The notes beneath the pieces are model-generated. The model did not search any database and was not told where the DNA came from. It was given only the letters and a program-made list of their open reading frames with translations. DNA of 64,000 nt. Origin: Pseudonocardia autotrophica. GTDB lineage: Bacteria > Actinomycetota > Actinomycetes > Mycobacteriales > Pseudonocardiaceae. Position 1 is the stretch's first letter. Each line of letters opens with the position of its first letter. The position numbers and the translations under genes were made by a program. The DNA lies in assembly GCF_003945385.1 (NCBI RefSeq), contig NZ_AP018920.1:1984001-2048000 (forward strand), written 5' to 3'. Below are positions 8,666 to 15,965 of this stretch, one piece after another.

Positions 8666-9397
8666 TCAACGGCGTGCCGGTTCCAGCGCGACCCGCAGCC
8701 CGGCGGGCGCGGGTTCTGTCATGGCATTCGAGATGACCGGGTCCCGGGGTTCGGCCCCGAGCTCACCGAGTACGAACCGGGACACCAGCGACGTCCAGTC
8801 GGCGGCCCGGCGGAGCATCGCGTGCCCGTCGCCGTGCACGTCGAAGCGCGCGACCCGGTCGGTGACCTCGCGGGCCCGCAGCGCGTAGGCGTACGACGCC
8901 GCCGGGTCCGTCATCCGTTCCCGGTCGCCGTGCGCGATCAGCACCGCCCGCCCGGCGAGCTGGGCGACCGGATCGGTGTCGTCCAGCCACGGCGCGAGAC
9001 CGCAGACCGCGACCACACCGGCAGCGCCCGCGGCGCCCAGCACGGCGCGCCCGCCCATCGAGTGCCCGACCAGCACGACCGGACGTCCGGGGTGGCGGTC
9101 GGTGAGCTCGCGAACGGCCCACTGCACATCGCGCAGGGCGTCCATCGCGGGGCCGTTCCAGCCGCGGACCCGGTAGCGGAGCAGATGCGTGGCGATCCCG
9201 GAGCCCAGCCCGGTGCGGTGCTCCCGCCCGGCCCGTTCCACGGCGCGTGCGAACGGCGGCATCCGGCGGTAGGCCAGCCCGCGCCGCCGGGCCGGTGCGG
9301 TGGAGTGCGCCCGCCCGCCGTGGGCGACGAGGACGACACCGGCCGGGGCCGGATGTGTCCGGCCTGCGGTCTCCAGCCAGGGCATCGGGTCGGGCAC
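8666..9397 (-). CDS. Alpha/beta hydrolase (serine hydrolase/thioesterase-like)
   Basis: A 243-residue alpha/beta-hydrolase fold enzyme without signal peptide or membrane segment. The nucleophile elbow is GHSMGG, the strand-1 region is VVLVAHGG and a catalytic His fits GDGHAM near residue 195. The acid is probably the Asp in IAHGDRE. The GTG start at 9397 is preceded by GAGGTGA; a later ATG (9385) is possible. It lies 37 bp upstream of the FAD/DUF1365/CFA genes on the same strand, suggesting a linked lipid-hydrolysing job, but the substrate cannot be read. Confidence 0.82.
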   Translation of the reverse strand: MPDPMPWLETAGRTHPAPAGVVLVAHGGRAHSTAPARRRGLAYRRMPPFARAVERAGREHRTGLGSGIATHLLRYRVRGWNGPAMDALRDVQWAVRELTDRHPGRPVVLVGHSMGGRAVLGAAGAAGVVAVCGLAPWLDDTDPVAQLAGRAVLIAHGDRERMTDPAASYAYALRAREVTDRVARFDVHGDGHAMLRRAADWTSLVSRFVLGELGAEPRDPVISNAMTEPAPAGLRVALEPARR

Positions 9398-9708
9398 TGC
9401 TCACCTCACGGGGACGGGTGCGGGTTCACCGGTGGTTCGTCCGGGGCGGCGGTCGTGGCCCGGTCGTTGGGACCGGCATCACACCGGCGGCGGTGGACCG
9501 CGGCCCCGGCGACTCGGTGGGATGGCGGCCGCAGGTCACCGGCCGGGGCGGGCCGGCTCCGTGCAAGCACGGACGCGCCGGCGGGCCGGGCCGGTGATGA
9601 TCGGCGGGTCGTACCCGGTGGATCCGGCGGCCGGACAGCGACGAGGATGAGGGGGCGTCCCCGGCACGGCCGGATCAGCAGGGGACACCGACTACGAGGA
9701 GCGCAACG
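9398..9708. other. Divergent intergenic region (311 bp) between hydrolase and acyltransferase
   Basis: The promoters for the minus-strand lipid operon and the plus-strand acyltransferase must lie here. I see no gene, no clear -10/-35 pair, no recognisable ECF sigma motif and no strong hairpin. The last bases carry AGGAG for the acyltransferase start. Confidence 0.4.
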
Positions 9709-10518
9709 ATGGGCATGCCACCGGAGCTGACGGTGCGGCAGCGGATCGCGGCCACGCTGCGGCGGCGGCACCGCGGGTCGGGATTCTGGTTCGGTCTGGC
9801 GATCGCGGTGATCTGGCCGTTCGTGCTGTGGGGCACCCGGCTGGGCTGGCGGGGCGGCGAGCACCTGCCGCGCACCGGGGGCGCGCTGCTGGTGGCCAAT
9901 CACGTCTCGTTCTCCGACCCGATCTTCGACATCGCGTTCGGCACCACGCACGGCCGGATGCCGCGGTTCATGGCCAAGTCGGAGCTGTGGAGCGTGCCGG
10001 TGGTGAAGTGGGTGCTCGGCGGGGGCGGGCACATCCCGGTGTACCGGGCGTCGAAGCGGGCGACCGAGTCGTTCGCCGGTGCGATCGACGCGCTGGAGCG
10101 GGGCGAGATCGTCGCCGTCTATCCGGAGGGCACCTACACCGCCGACCCGGCCGGCTGGCCGATGAAGCCGAAGAACGGCGTCGCCCGGATCGCGCTGCGC
10201 TCCGGCGCCCCGGTGATCCCGATGGCGAACTGGGGCACCCAGGACTTCCTGCCCGCCGAGGGACGGCCGAGCTTCCGCCCGCGCAAGCGGATCGGCATCG
10301 CGCTCGGCCCGCCCGTCGACCTGTCGGAGTTCGAGGGGCGGCCGCTGACCCGCAGCACCCTGGACGCCGCCACGAAGAAGATCATGGACGAGGTCACCAC
10401 GCTGCTCGAGGGGATGCGCGACGAGACCCGCCCGGCCACGCCGTTCGACCCGGAGCAGGTCGACCGCGGCGAGACCCCGGGGGATCCGGTGGGCCCGGCC
10501 GAGCGCGCGGCGAGCTGA
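9709..10518 (+). CDS. 1-acyl-sn-glycerol-3-phosphate acyltransferase (PlsC-like)
   Basis: A 269-residue membrane-associated acyltransferase that esterifies lysophospholipids, feeding phospholipid synthesis. One hydrophobic segment lies at residues 27-45. The catalytic NHxxxxD motif reads NHVSFSD (about residue 64), followed by FMAKSELW and the glycerolipid-binding YPEGT (about 143). The C-terminus is a long hydrophilic tail. ATG at 9709 has AGGAG 7 nt upstream. It is divergent from the fatty-acid-modifying operon, so enzymes that build and then alter phospholipids are neighbours. Confidence 0.92.
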   Translation: MGMPPELTVRQRIAATLRRRHRGSGFWFGLAIAVIWPFVLWGTRLGWRGGEHLPRTGGALLVANHVSFSDPIFDIAFGTTHGRMPRFMAKSELWSVPVVKWVLGGGGHIPVYRASKRATESFAGAIDALERGEIVAVYPEGTYTADPAGWPMKPKNGVARIALRSGAPVIPMANWGTQDFLPAEGRPSFRPRKRIGIALGPPVDLSEFEGRPLTRSTLDAATKKIMDEVTTLLEGMRDETRPATPFDPEQVDRGETPGDPVGPAERAAS

Positions 10519-10575
10519 CCGCGCCGCCGCGGCTCCCGCACCCGGACCCGGACCCGGGTCGGGGCTGGGCCGGGC

Positions 10576-11967
10576 CTAGATCTCCAGGCCCAGCAGGGCG
10601 TTCTCGACGACCTCGGGCAGCGCCGGGTGGATCCAGTACTGCTCGGTGGCCAGCGCCCGCGCGTCCTGCCCGAACACCATCGCCTGGATCAGCTGCTGGA
10701 TCAGGGTGGACGCCTGCGGGCCCAGGATGTGCGCACCGAGCAGCCGCCCGGTGCCCTTCTCCGCGACTATCTTGCAGAGGCCGGTGCGGTCCTCCATCGC
10801 CCAGCCGTAGGCGACGTCGCCGTAGTTCTGCACCTTCACCGTGACGTCGAGCCCCTGCTCACGGGCCTCGGTCTCGGTGAGCCCGACCGAGGCGATCTGC
10901 GGCTCGGTGAACACCGCCGACGGGACGAGATCGTGGTTCGTCGCACGCAGCTCGGACGGGTGGCTCAGGTTGTGCCCGACGATCTTCGCCTCGTGGTTGG
11001 CGACGTGCTTGAGCTGGTGCGGCGAGCTGACGTCGCCGAGCGCCCACACGTTCTCGGCGGAGACGCTGCGCTGGAACTCGTCGACGGCGACCCGGCCGTC
11101 GGCGTGCATCGTGATCCCGGCCCGGTCGAGATCCATCCGGTCCCCGTTGGGGATCCGCCCGGTCGCGACCAGCAGGGTGTCGGCGACGACCTCGGAGCCG
11201 TCGTCGAGGGTGATCGTCACCTCGCCGCTCCCGCCGGACCCGTCGCCGGACAGCGCGGTCACCTGCCGCCCGAGCCGGCAGTCCCAGCGGGCCGCGGCGA
11301 TCTCGGTGAAGCGCTCGGAGAGCGTGTCGTCGAGGTGGCGCAGCAGCCGCGGGCCGCGGGCGATCACGGTGACCTCGGCGCCGAGTGCGGAGAACACGTG
11401 GGCGAACTCGCTGCCGATGAAGCCGCTGCCCACGATCGCGAGCCGCCGCGGGACGGCGTCGATCCGCATCACGGTGTCCGACGTCTCGAACGGCACCCCG
11501 GAGGCCTCGATCGCGGCCGGGACGGTGGGCCGCGAGCCTGCGGCGAGCACCACCCGGTCCGCGGTGACGACGTCGGTGCCCGAGCCGTCGGTCCGGTCGA
11601 CGGCGAGCTCGCGCTCACCGGTGAACCGGGCGTGCCCGAAGTACACGGTGACGTTCGGGCTGCGCTCCACCCGGTACTCCCGGCCGCCGGCGGAGATCGG
11701 GTCGATCCGGCCGAACACCCGGTCCCGGATGTCGGTCCAGCGGATCTTGTCGACGCTCGCGTCGACGCCGTAGGTGTGCGCGTGCCGGACGGTCTCGGCG
11801 ACGTCGGCGGCGTAGACGTACATCTTGGTGGGGATGCAGCCGACGTTCAGGCAGGTGCCGCCGAACACCCCGTGTTCGACCAGCGCCACGTCCAGCCCGG
11901 CGAACCGCTCGTCGAGGAAGGTGTTGCCGGAGCCGGTGCCGATGACGACCAGATCGTGGTGGGACAC
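10576..11967 (-). CDS. mtr: Mycothione reductase
   Basis: NADPH-dependent flavoenzyme that reduces mycothiol disulfide, the actinobacterial counterpart of glutathione reductase. Domains in order: FAD-binding [10 protein letters not shown], redox-active [14 protein letters not shown] (Cys39/Cys44), NADPH-binding [15 protein letters not shown], second FAD motif NVWALGDVS, and C-terminal dimer interface with catalytic base HPALPEVVE. Length (463 aa) matches the family. GTG start at 11967 has a -10-like TAGCCT (11974-11979) 6 nt upstream and no Shine-Dalgarno, so it is probably leaderless. It is divergent from the ElaA-type acetyltransferase across 53 bp and convergent with the acyltransferase. 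Confidence 0.96.
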   Translation of the reverse strand: MSHHDLVVIGTGSGNTFLDERFAGLDVALVEHGVFGGTCLNVGCIPTKMYVYAADVAETVRHAHTYGVDASVDKIRWTDIRDRVFGRIDPISAGGREYRVERSPNVTVYFGHARFTGERELAVDRTDGSGTDVVTADRVVLAAGSRPTVPAAIEASGVPFETSDTVMRIDAVPRRLAIVGSGFIGSEFAHVFSALGAEVTVIARGPRLLRHLDDTLSERFTEIAAARWDCRLGRQVTALSGDGSGGSGEVTITLDDGSEVVADTLLVATGRIPNGDRMDLDRAGITMHADGRVAVDEFQRSVSAENVWALGDVSSPHQLKHVANHEAKIVGHNLSHPSELRATNHDLVPSAVFTEPQIASVGLTETEAREQGLDVTVKVQNYGDVAYGWAMEDRTGLCKIVAEKGTGRLLGAHILGPQASTLIQQLIQAMVFGQDARALATEQYWIHPALPEVVENALLGLEI

Positions 11968-12020
11968 ACCGCGAGGCTAACCGCTTCCGCTGCGGCCGGG
12001 CCGTCTGGTACCCAGGGCCG

Positions 12021-12482
12021 GTGACCGTGCACACGCAGGGCGCCACGGTGCGCCGCAGCTGGGCGTCCGATCTCGACACCGGAACGCTGTACGCGCTGCT
12101 CGCGCTGCGCACCGAGGTGTTCGTCGTCGAGCAGGAATGTCCCTACCAGGAGCTCGACGGCCGCGACCTGGAACAGCGGACCCGGCACTACTGGCTGGCC
12201 GCCGACCGCGGCGGCACCGTCGAGATCCTCGCCACCCTCCGGCTGCTGAAGGAGCCCGGCGGCGGTTACCGGATCGGCCGGGTCTGCACCCGGCTCGACG
12301 CTCGCGGCAGGGGCCTCGGGCACCGGCTGATGGACGCGGCGCTGGCCGAGGTCGGCGACCGGCAGTGCGTGCTGGACGCCCAGCAGGCGCAGGAGGCCTT
12401 CTACGCGCGGCACGGCTTCGTCGTCGCGGGGGAGTCGTTCGTGGAGGACGGGATCCCGCACGTCCCGATGGCCAGGGGCTGA
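12021..12482 (+). CDS. elaA: GNAT acetyltransferase of the ElaA type
   Basis: A 153-residue GNAT-fold N-acetyltransferase resembling E. coli ElaA. The ElaA signature LRTEVFVVEQECPYQELDGRD is clear, as are RIGRVCTRLDARGRGLGHRLM (acetyl-CoA pyrophosphate loop) and the C-terminal YARHGFV...DGIPHVPM. The natural substrate of ElaA is unknown. GTG start at 12021 has a TACCCA element 6 nt upstream, suggesting a leaderless transcript divergent from mtr. It converges on the next gene across 127 bp, where I see no strong hairpin. Confidence 0.88.
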   Translation: MTVHTQGATVRRSWASDLDTGTLYALLALRTEVFVVEQECPYQELDGRDLEQRTRHYWLAADRGGTVEILATLRLLKEPGGGYRIGRVCTRLDARGRGLGHRLMDAALAEVGDRQCVLDAQQAQEAFYARHGFVVAGESFVEDGIPHVPMARG

Positions 12483-12609
12483 CTCGCCGGTCCGGGCGGA
12501 CCCGCGGCGGCCCCACCTCGCCCGGCGGCGCGGCGGGGACGGTGATCCCGGCTCGAGTCGACGGCGCAGCACGGGATCGGGAGCTGCCACCGGGAGGCGT
12601 GCTCCGTAC

Positions 12610-13533
12610 TCAGCCCGCGGCCCGCTTGCGGACGTCCGGCGGGAAGGCGCCGGCCTCGACGCAGGCGTCGGACCAGCGGTCGAGCCGCTCGGTGACCGAC
12701 GGCAGGTCGTCGCCCAGTGCGGCGACCAGATCGGCCTGGGCGGCGTCGGTGGCGTCCTCGACGGCGGCCCGGAACGCGCGTCCGGCGTCGGTGAGGGCGG
12801 TGTCCTGGCCGGTGCCGGTGATCAGGCCGTCGGCGGCGAGCCGGCGGGCGCCCTCGGCGGCCGGCTCCTCCGGCCAGGCCCGGGTGCCGGAGTACTCGCC
12901 CAGCGGGTAGCCCACCCACAGCTCGGCCAGAATGCCCATCCGGACCGGGTCCAGCCCGGCCGCGACGGCGGCGGCGAGGTGGCCGTCGCCGCGGTGCTCG
13001 CGGACCAGGTCGGCGGCCCGCCACAGCCGCCCGGCCGGTTCGGTGGGGCGGGGACGGGCACGCAGCGCGGAGAACAGCGGCCGCCCGGCGCCGGACACGG
13101 CGTCGACGGCGCGTTCCAGGACGGTGGCGGTCGAGTCGATCTCCGGGTCGTCGCCGAGGATCCCGGCCAGGCTCGCCGCGGTCGCCGCGTCCCGGATCCG
13201 CAGGTGCTCCGACACCGGTAGCAGCGAGCGGCCACGGATCCAGGTCTCGCCGACGAAGCCGGGCTCGAACACGGCGAACGTGGCGGCGACGAGCTGCGGT
13301 GGCGCGTCGGCGCCGAGCGGGCCGGCCCGGCCGGTCACGTAGGCGGAGAAGAAGTCGTGGCCGTACTCCGCGGCCGCGTCGCCCACCGCTCGGGCCCACA
13401 CGTCGTGCATGGCGACCGGCTCCAGCGCGTCGCGCAGCGCCCGGGCCGGTCCGCCGCCGCGCACCGGGCCGGGCGTGCCGATTCCCTCGGGAGTGGCGGC
13501 GAAGAACAGCCTGACGGCCTCGGCGTGGTCCAC
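12610..13533 (-). CDS. SCO6745-like protein (helical, possible winged-helix end)
   Basis: A 307-residue soluble helical protein matching what is annotated as the SCO6745 family in actinobacteria. Recognisable pieces are the opening pattern AVRLFFAATPEG, RGGGPARALRDALEP, WARAVGDAAAEYG and the C-terminal VTERLDRWSDAC. The middle (RMGILAELWVGYPLGEYSGTRAW) is the best-conserved part of the family as I remember it. The function is unknown. A segment ending LAADGLITGTG...LTDAGR resembles the wing of a MarR-like domain. GTG at 13533 has GAGGAG upstream. It stands alone between convergent elaA and the divergent LapA-like gene. Confidence 0.72.
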   Translation of the reverse strand: MDHAEAVRLFFAATPEGIGTPGPVRGGGPARALRDALEPVAMHDVWARAVGDAAAEYGHDFFSAYVTGRAGPLGADAPPQLVAATFAVFEPGFVGETWIRGRSLLPVSEHLRIRDAATAASLAGILGDDPEIDSTATVLERAVDAVSGAGRPLFSALRARPRPTEPAGRLWRAADLVREHRGDGHLAAAVAAGLDPVRMGILAELWVGYPLGEYSGTRAWPEEPAAEGARRLAADGLITGTGQDTALTDAGRAFRAAVEDATDAAQADLVAALGDDLPSVTERLDRWSDACVEAGAFPPDVRKRAAG

Positions 13534-13726
13534 GGGGCGCTCCTCACGACGGACGGCGACAGTGCCGTACGGCAGCGGCCGTACCGGACGGGCCCGGCAC
13601 GGTTCGGTCGCGCACGATACAACGGATGACCCACCCGATCGGCGTGCCGCCGCCCGCGCGCCGCCGGGCGGTCGCGGCCGGTGGTGGGCGATACTCCCGG
13701 GCCGGAGACGATCGTGGAGGGTGTAC

Positions 13727-14173
13727 GTGAGCGACGACCGACGGGGCGGGGATCGGCCCGCATGGGGCCGGGTCGGGCCGGAGGACCCCACCGCGGATCC
13801 GGAGACCCATCCCGCATTGCGGGTCCCGGAGCCCTCGACCGAGATCGAGCCGTCCGAGCAGCCGACCGTGGCCGTGCCGACCGGGGAGCCGCAGCCCGCG
13901 GGCGACGACAGCACGACGGTGCGTCGCTCGATCCCGCACAGCCGCACCGGCGGTCTGTGGGCGACGCTGATCCTCTCCGCCGTCGTGCTGATCTTCCTGC
14001 TGATCTTCATCGTGCAGAACACGACGCCGGTGGTGATCAACTTCCTGTGGCTGAGCGGCACCCTGCCGACCGGCGTGGCGCTGCTGTTCGCGGCGATCGC
14101 CGGGATCCTGCTGGTCGCGGTCCCGGGGACCGGCCGGATCATCCAGCTGCGCCGCGAGGCCCGGAAGCACTGA
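13727..14173 (+). CDS. LapA-like (DUF1049) membrane protein
   Basis: A 148-residue inner-membrane protein with the LapA/DUF1049 domain. A hydrophilic acidic N-terminal half is followed by two transmembrane helices (about residues 78-98 and 105-128) joined by the family loop VQNTTPVVINFLWLSGTLP. The C-terminus is basic (RIIQLRREARKH). LapA proteins in E. coli help assemble lipopolysaccharide; the role of actinobacterial homologues is not known. GTG at 13727 has GGAGG 6 nt upstream; GTG at 13721 in the same frame is less well placed. The final codons and stop are themselves the first unit of a 16-bp tandem repeat. Confidence 0.85.
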   Translation: MSDDRRGGDRPAWGRVGPEDPTADPETHPALRVPEPSTEIEPSEQPTVAVPTGEPQPAGDDSTTVRRSIPHSRTGGLWATLILSAVVLIFLLIFIVQNTTPVVINFLWLSGTLPTGVALLFAAIAGILLVAVPGTGRIIQLRREARKH

Positions 14174-14337
14174 GCTCCGCAAACACTGGGCGCCGGAAGC
14201 ACTGAGCTCCGGAAGCACTGGGCTCCGGAAGCACTGGGCGCCGGAAACACTGGGCTCCGGAAGCACCGAGCTCCGGAGCGCTGTGGCTCGGAGGCGCCGT
14301 GGCCGGGAAACACCGAGGCCCGCAACTACTGAGAACC
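14162..14337. repeat. 16-bp tandem repeat array, 11 units
   Basis: Eleven consecutive 16-bp units run without gaps. The best unit reads CGGAAGCACTGGGCTC, and later units degenerate. Unit 1 (14162-14177) supplies the last codons and TGA of the LapA-like gene, so the array starts inside the gene end. A period of 16 is not a multiple of three and the array is stop-rich, so it is not coding. It looks like a minisatellite. Confidence 0.92.
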
Positions 14338-14367
14338 GGCCGCGGCGGTGACCGCCGCGGCCGGTTC
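14333..14367 (+). terminator. Perfect 17-bp inverted repeat after the tandem array
   Basis: Arms 14333-14349 and 14351-14367 are perfectly complementary around one base (CCGCGGCGGT facing ACCGCCGCGG). No T-tract follows. It is a likely terminator for the LapA-like transcript read through the array. Confidence 0.65.
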
Positions 14368-14441
14368 CGTGTCGCGTGTCCTGCGTTCGGTGTCCCGTCG
14401 CCGGGACCGGCCGGGACCAGCGTGTCTCCTGATCCCCGGGA

Positions 14442-14533
14442 CCAGGTGACGATCGCCTTCGCGTGGTAGGCCGGGGCGAGCGCGTCGTAGCGGGTCGCCA
14501 GGCCATGTCATCGTGCGAAGCCGCGTTCGACGC
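14442..14533 (-). mobile_element. IS5-type transposase relic, C-terminal (DDE Glu) end
   Basis: Read on the minus strand this gives VERGFAR, a stop, then HGLATRYDALAPAYHAKAIVTW. That is the end of an IS5-family DDE transposase, where VERxF carries the catalytic Glu and RGLATRYDK is the best-conserved C-terminal motif. About three codons are missing between the two parts and a stop interrupts them, so it is dead. No terminal inverted repeat was recognised. It is joined at about 14530 to the truncated MarR gene. Confidence 0.72.
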
Positions 14534-14663
14534 CAACCGTGCGTTCAGAGCGGCCGGCAGACTGATCATGACAGCCGAGTTGGCCGGGCCGGGCCCGGAG
14601 CTCGTCGTCGTTCAGCCACCGGGTCGCCGGGGTCGCCTCGCCCTGCTTCGCCGTGTCCGTCAC
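14534..14663 (-). pseudogene. MarR-family regulator, truncated and frameshifted
   Basis: From GTG at 14663 the minus strand reads a MarR-like N-terminus, including TRWLNDDELRA. A frame change follows, then NSAVMISLPAALNARL, which matches helix 1-2 of MarR proteins of the (A/T)RWLxxDEQ group. At about 14534 the similarity stops and transposase sequence begins; the DNA-binding winged helix is gone. The gene is divergent from the aldo/keto reductase and faces its twin TTGA-N4-TCAA sites, the usual layout of a MarR repressor and its target. The reading is by pattern only. Confidence 0.55.
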
Positions 14664-14850
14664 GAGTGCATGCTGGTGCTCCGTCGCAGAACGTTCAGGG
14701 CCGAACTCGGCGGCCCGGCCGCCCGCTCGCGGCGTTGCCGAATGAGCCGAGTACCTCCGGTACCGGGCTCGTCCGGCGCCTTGCGGGCGGAACGCCTGGA
14801 TCCAGCGATTCCGACCCCAACCCTCCGGCGACGAGACACCAATCGACTTG

Positions 14851-14891
14851 TTGACACTTCAAGTCCGTGGGCGTACATGTTGAAGTATCAA
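14851..14891 (+). promoter_or_regulatory. Promoter with twin MarR-like operators before the aldo/keto reductase
   Basis: TTGACACTTCAA (14851-14862) and TTGAAGTATCAA (14880-14891) both have the form TTGA-N4-TCAA and are inverted copies of one another with one mismatch, 17 bp apart. The first contains TTGACA, a perfect -35. Exactly 17 bp on, TACATG (14874-14879) can serve as -10, so one site covers the -35 and the other abuts the -10. Confidence 0.7.
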
Positions 14892-14923
14892 GTTCGAGGG
14901 TGTTCGTCCGGAGGGAAGAGCAG

Positions 14924-15895
14924 ATGCGGAGCACGTCGCTGGGGGGTCTCGAGGTCTCGCGGATCGGCCTGGGGGTGATGGGGATGTCGGGGTTCTATAC
15001 CGGTGCTGGTCGGGATGAGGCCGAGTCGGTCCGCGCGGTTCATCGTGCGATCGATCTCGGTGTCACGCATCTGGATACGGCGGAGGGGTATGGGCCGTTC
15101 GTCAACGAGGAGTTGCTCGGGCGTGCTGTGCGCGGTCGCCGTGAGCGGGTCGTGCTCGCCTCGAAGTTCGGCATGATCTCGCATGCCGGCCGGTCCGTTC
15201 CGGACGGCACGTCCGCGAACGTGCGTGCCGCGCTGGAGGGGTCGCTGCGTCGGCTCGGAACCGACTATGTCGACCTCTACTACCAGCACCGGGTGGATCC
15301 GGACACGCCGATCGAGGAGACGGTCGGCGCGCTGGGTGAGTTGGTGGCGCAGGGGAAGGTGCGCCATATCGGGCTCTCGGAGGCTGCGGCGGGGACGATC
15401 CGTCGGGCGCATGCGGTCCACCCGGTGGCCGCCGTGCAGACCGAGTACTCGCTCTGGACCCGCGATGTCGAGACCGACGTGCTGCCCACGCTGCGCGAGC
15501 TGGGGATCGGGTTGGTTCCCTATGCACCGCTCGGGCACGGATTTCTCACCGGCGGCATCCGCTCCCTGGATGGTCTGGACGAGACCGACTGGCGTCGCAC
15601 GAATCCGCGGTTCACCGGGGGCAATCTCACGCGCAATCTACGCATCGTGGACGGGGTGCGGGCGGTTGCGAGTGACGCCGGTGTGACGGCGGCGCAGGTC
15701 GCGTTGGCCTGGTTGCTCGCGCAGGGGGAGGGGGTCGCTCCCATTCCTGGTACGACGCGTGTCGAGCGGCTCGCGGAGAACTGTGCGGCGGACGAGGTCC
15801 GGCTCACCGCTGCGCAGCTCGCCCGGCTCGACGAGCTGGTTCCGGCCTCTGGCGACCGCCATCGGGAGTCCGACATGGCGTCCATCGACCGATGA
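14924..15895 (+). CDS. Aldo/keto reductase
   Basis: A 323-residue NADPH-dependent aldo/keto reductase, TIM-barrel fold, reducing aldehydes or ketones in the cytoplasm. The catalytic tetrad can be read: Asp and Tyr in LDTAEGYG, Lys in LASKFG and His in YYQHRVD. The C-terminal cofactor loop is PIPGTTRVERLAENCAA. ATG at 14924 has GGAGGG about 8 nt upstream. Third codon positions carry visibly more T than neighbouring genes (many GGT, CGT and GTT codons), which suggests recent acquisition. It sits behind a strong-looking promoter with MarR-type operators, and the divergent MarR gene is broken. Confidence 0.93.
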   Translation: MRSTSLGGLEVSRIGLGVMGMSGFYTGAGRDEAESVRAVHRAIDLGVTHLDTAEGYGPFVNEELLGRAVRGRRERVVLASKFGMISHAGRSVPDGTSANVRAALEGSLRRLGTDYVDLYYQHRVDPDTPIEETVGALGELVAQGKVRHIGLSEAAAGTIRRAHAVHPVAAVQTEYSLWTRDVETDVLPTLRELGIGLVPYAPLGHGFLTGGIRSLDGLDETDWRRTNPRFTGGNLTRNLRIVDGVRAVASDAGVTAAQVALAWLLAQGEGVAPIPGTTRVERLAENCAADEVRLTAAQLARLDELVPASGDRHRESDMASIDR

Positions 15896-15912
15896 GCACG
15901 CCGCAGACAAGG

Positions 15913-15938
15913 GGCCGCCCGACACACCGTCGGCGGCC
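15913..15938 (+). terminator. Hairpin after the aldo/keto reductase gene
   Basis: GGCCGCC-CGAC faces GTCG-GCGGCC around a 5-nt loop, with a one-base bulge, starting 17 bp after the stop codon. There is no T-tract. It may terminate or attenuate transcription into the next gene. Confidence 0.45.
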
Positions 15939-15965
15939 GGCAGCACACGAACGGAGCCGAACACC

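Noticed and set aside
9398..9708. An ECF sigma-factor promoter for the lipid operon, by analogy with the RpoE/ChrR or SigK regulated gene sets elsewhere
   Set aside because: No GGAAC/TGATC-type or CCATCC/CGAA-type pair could be found in the upstream gap, and no sigma or anti-sigma gene is adjacent.
14500..14540. MarR reading continuing as ...NAASHDDMAW up to the transposase GLATRYD motif
   Set aside because: The same bases in another frame spell VERGFAR, the catalytic Glu motif that precedes GLATRYD in IS5 transposases. I therefore placed the MarR/IS junction near 14530, but the frames overlap and the exact point is uncertain.
14463..14978. A 171-residue plus-strand coding frame in the IS/MarR relic region
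   Set aside because: It has no recognisable motif and runs opposite to fragments that match MarR and IS5 transposase. It also overlaps the reductase promoter and start.
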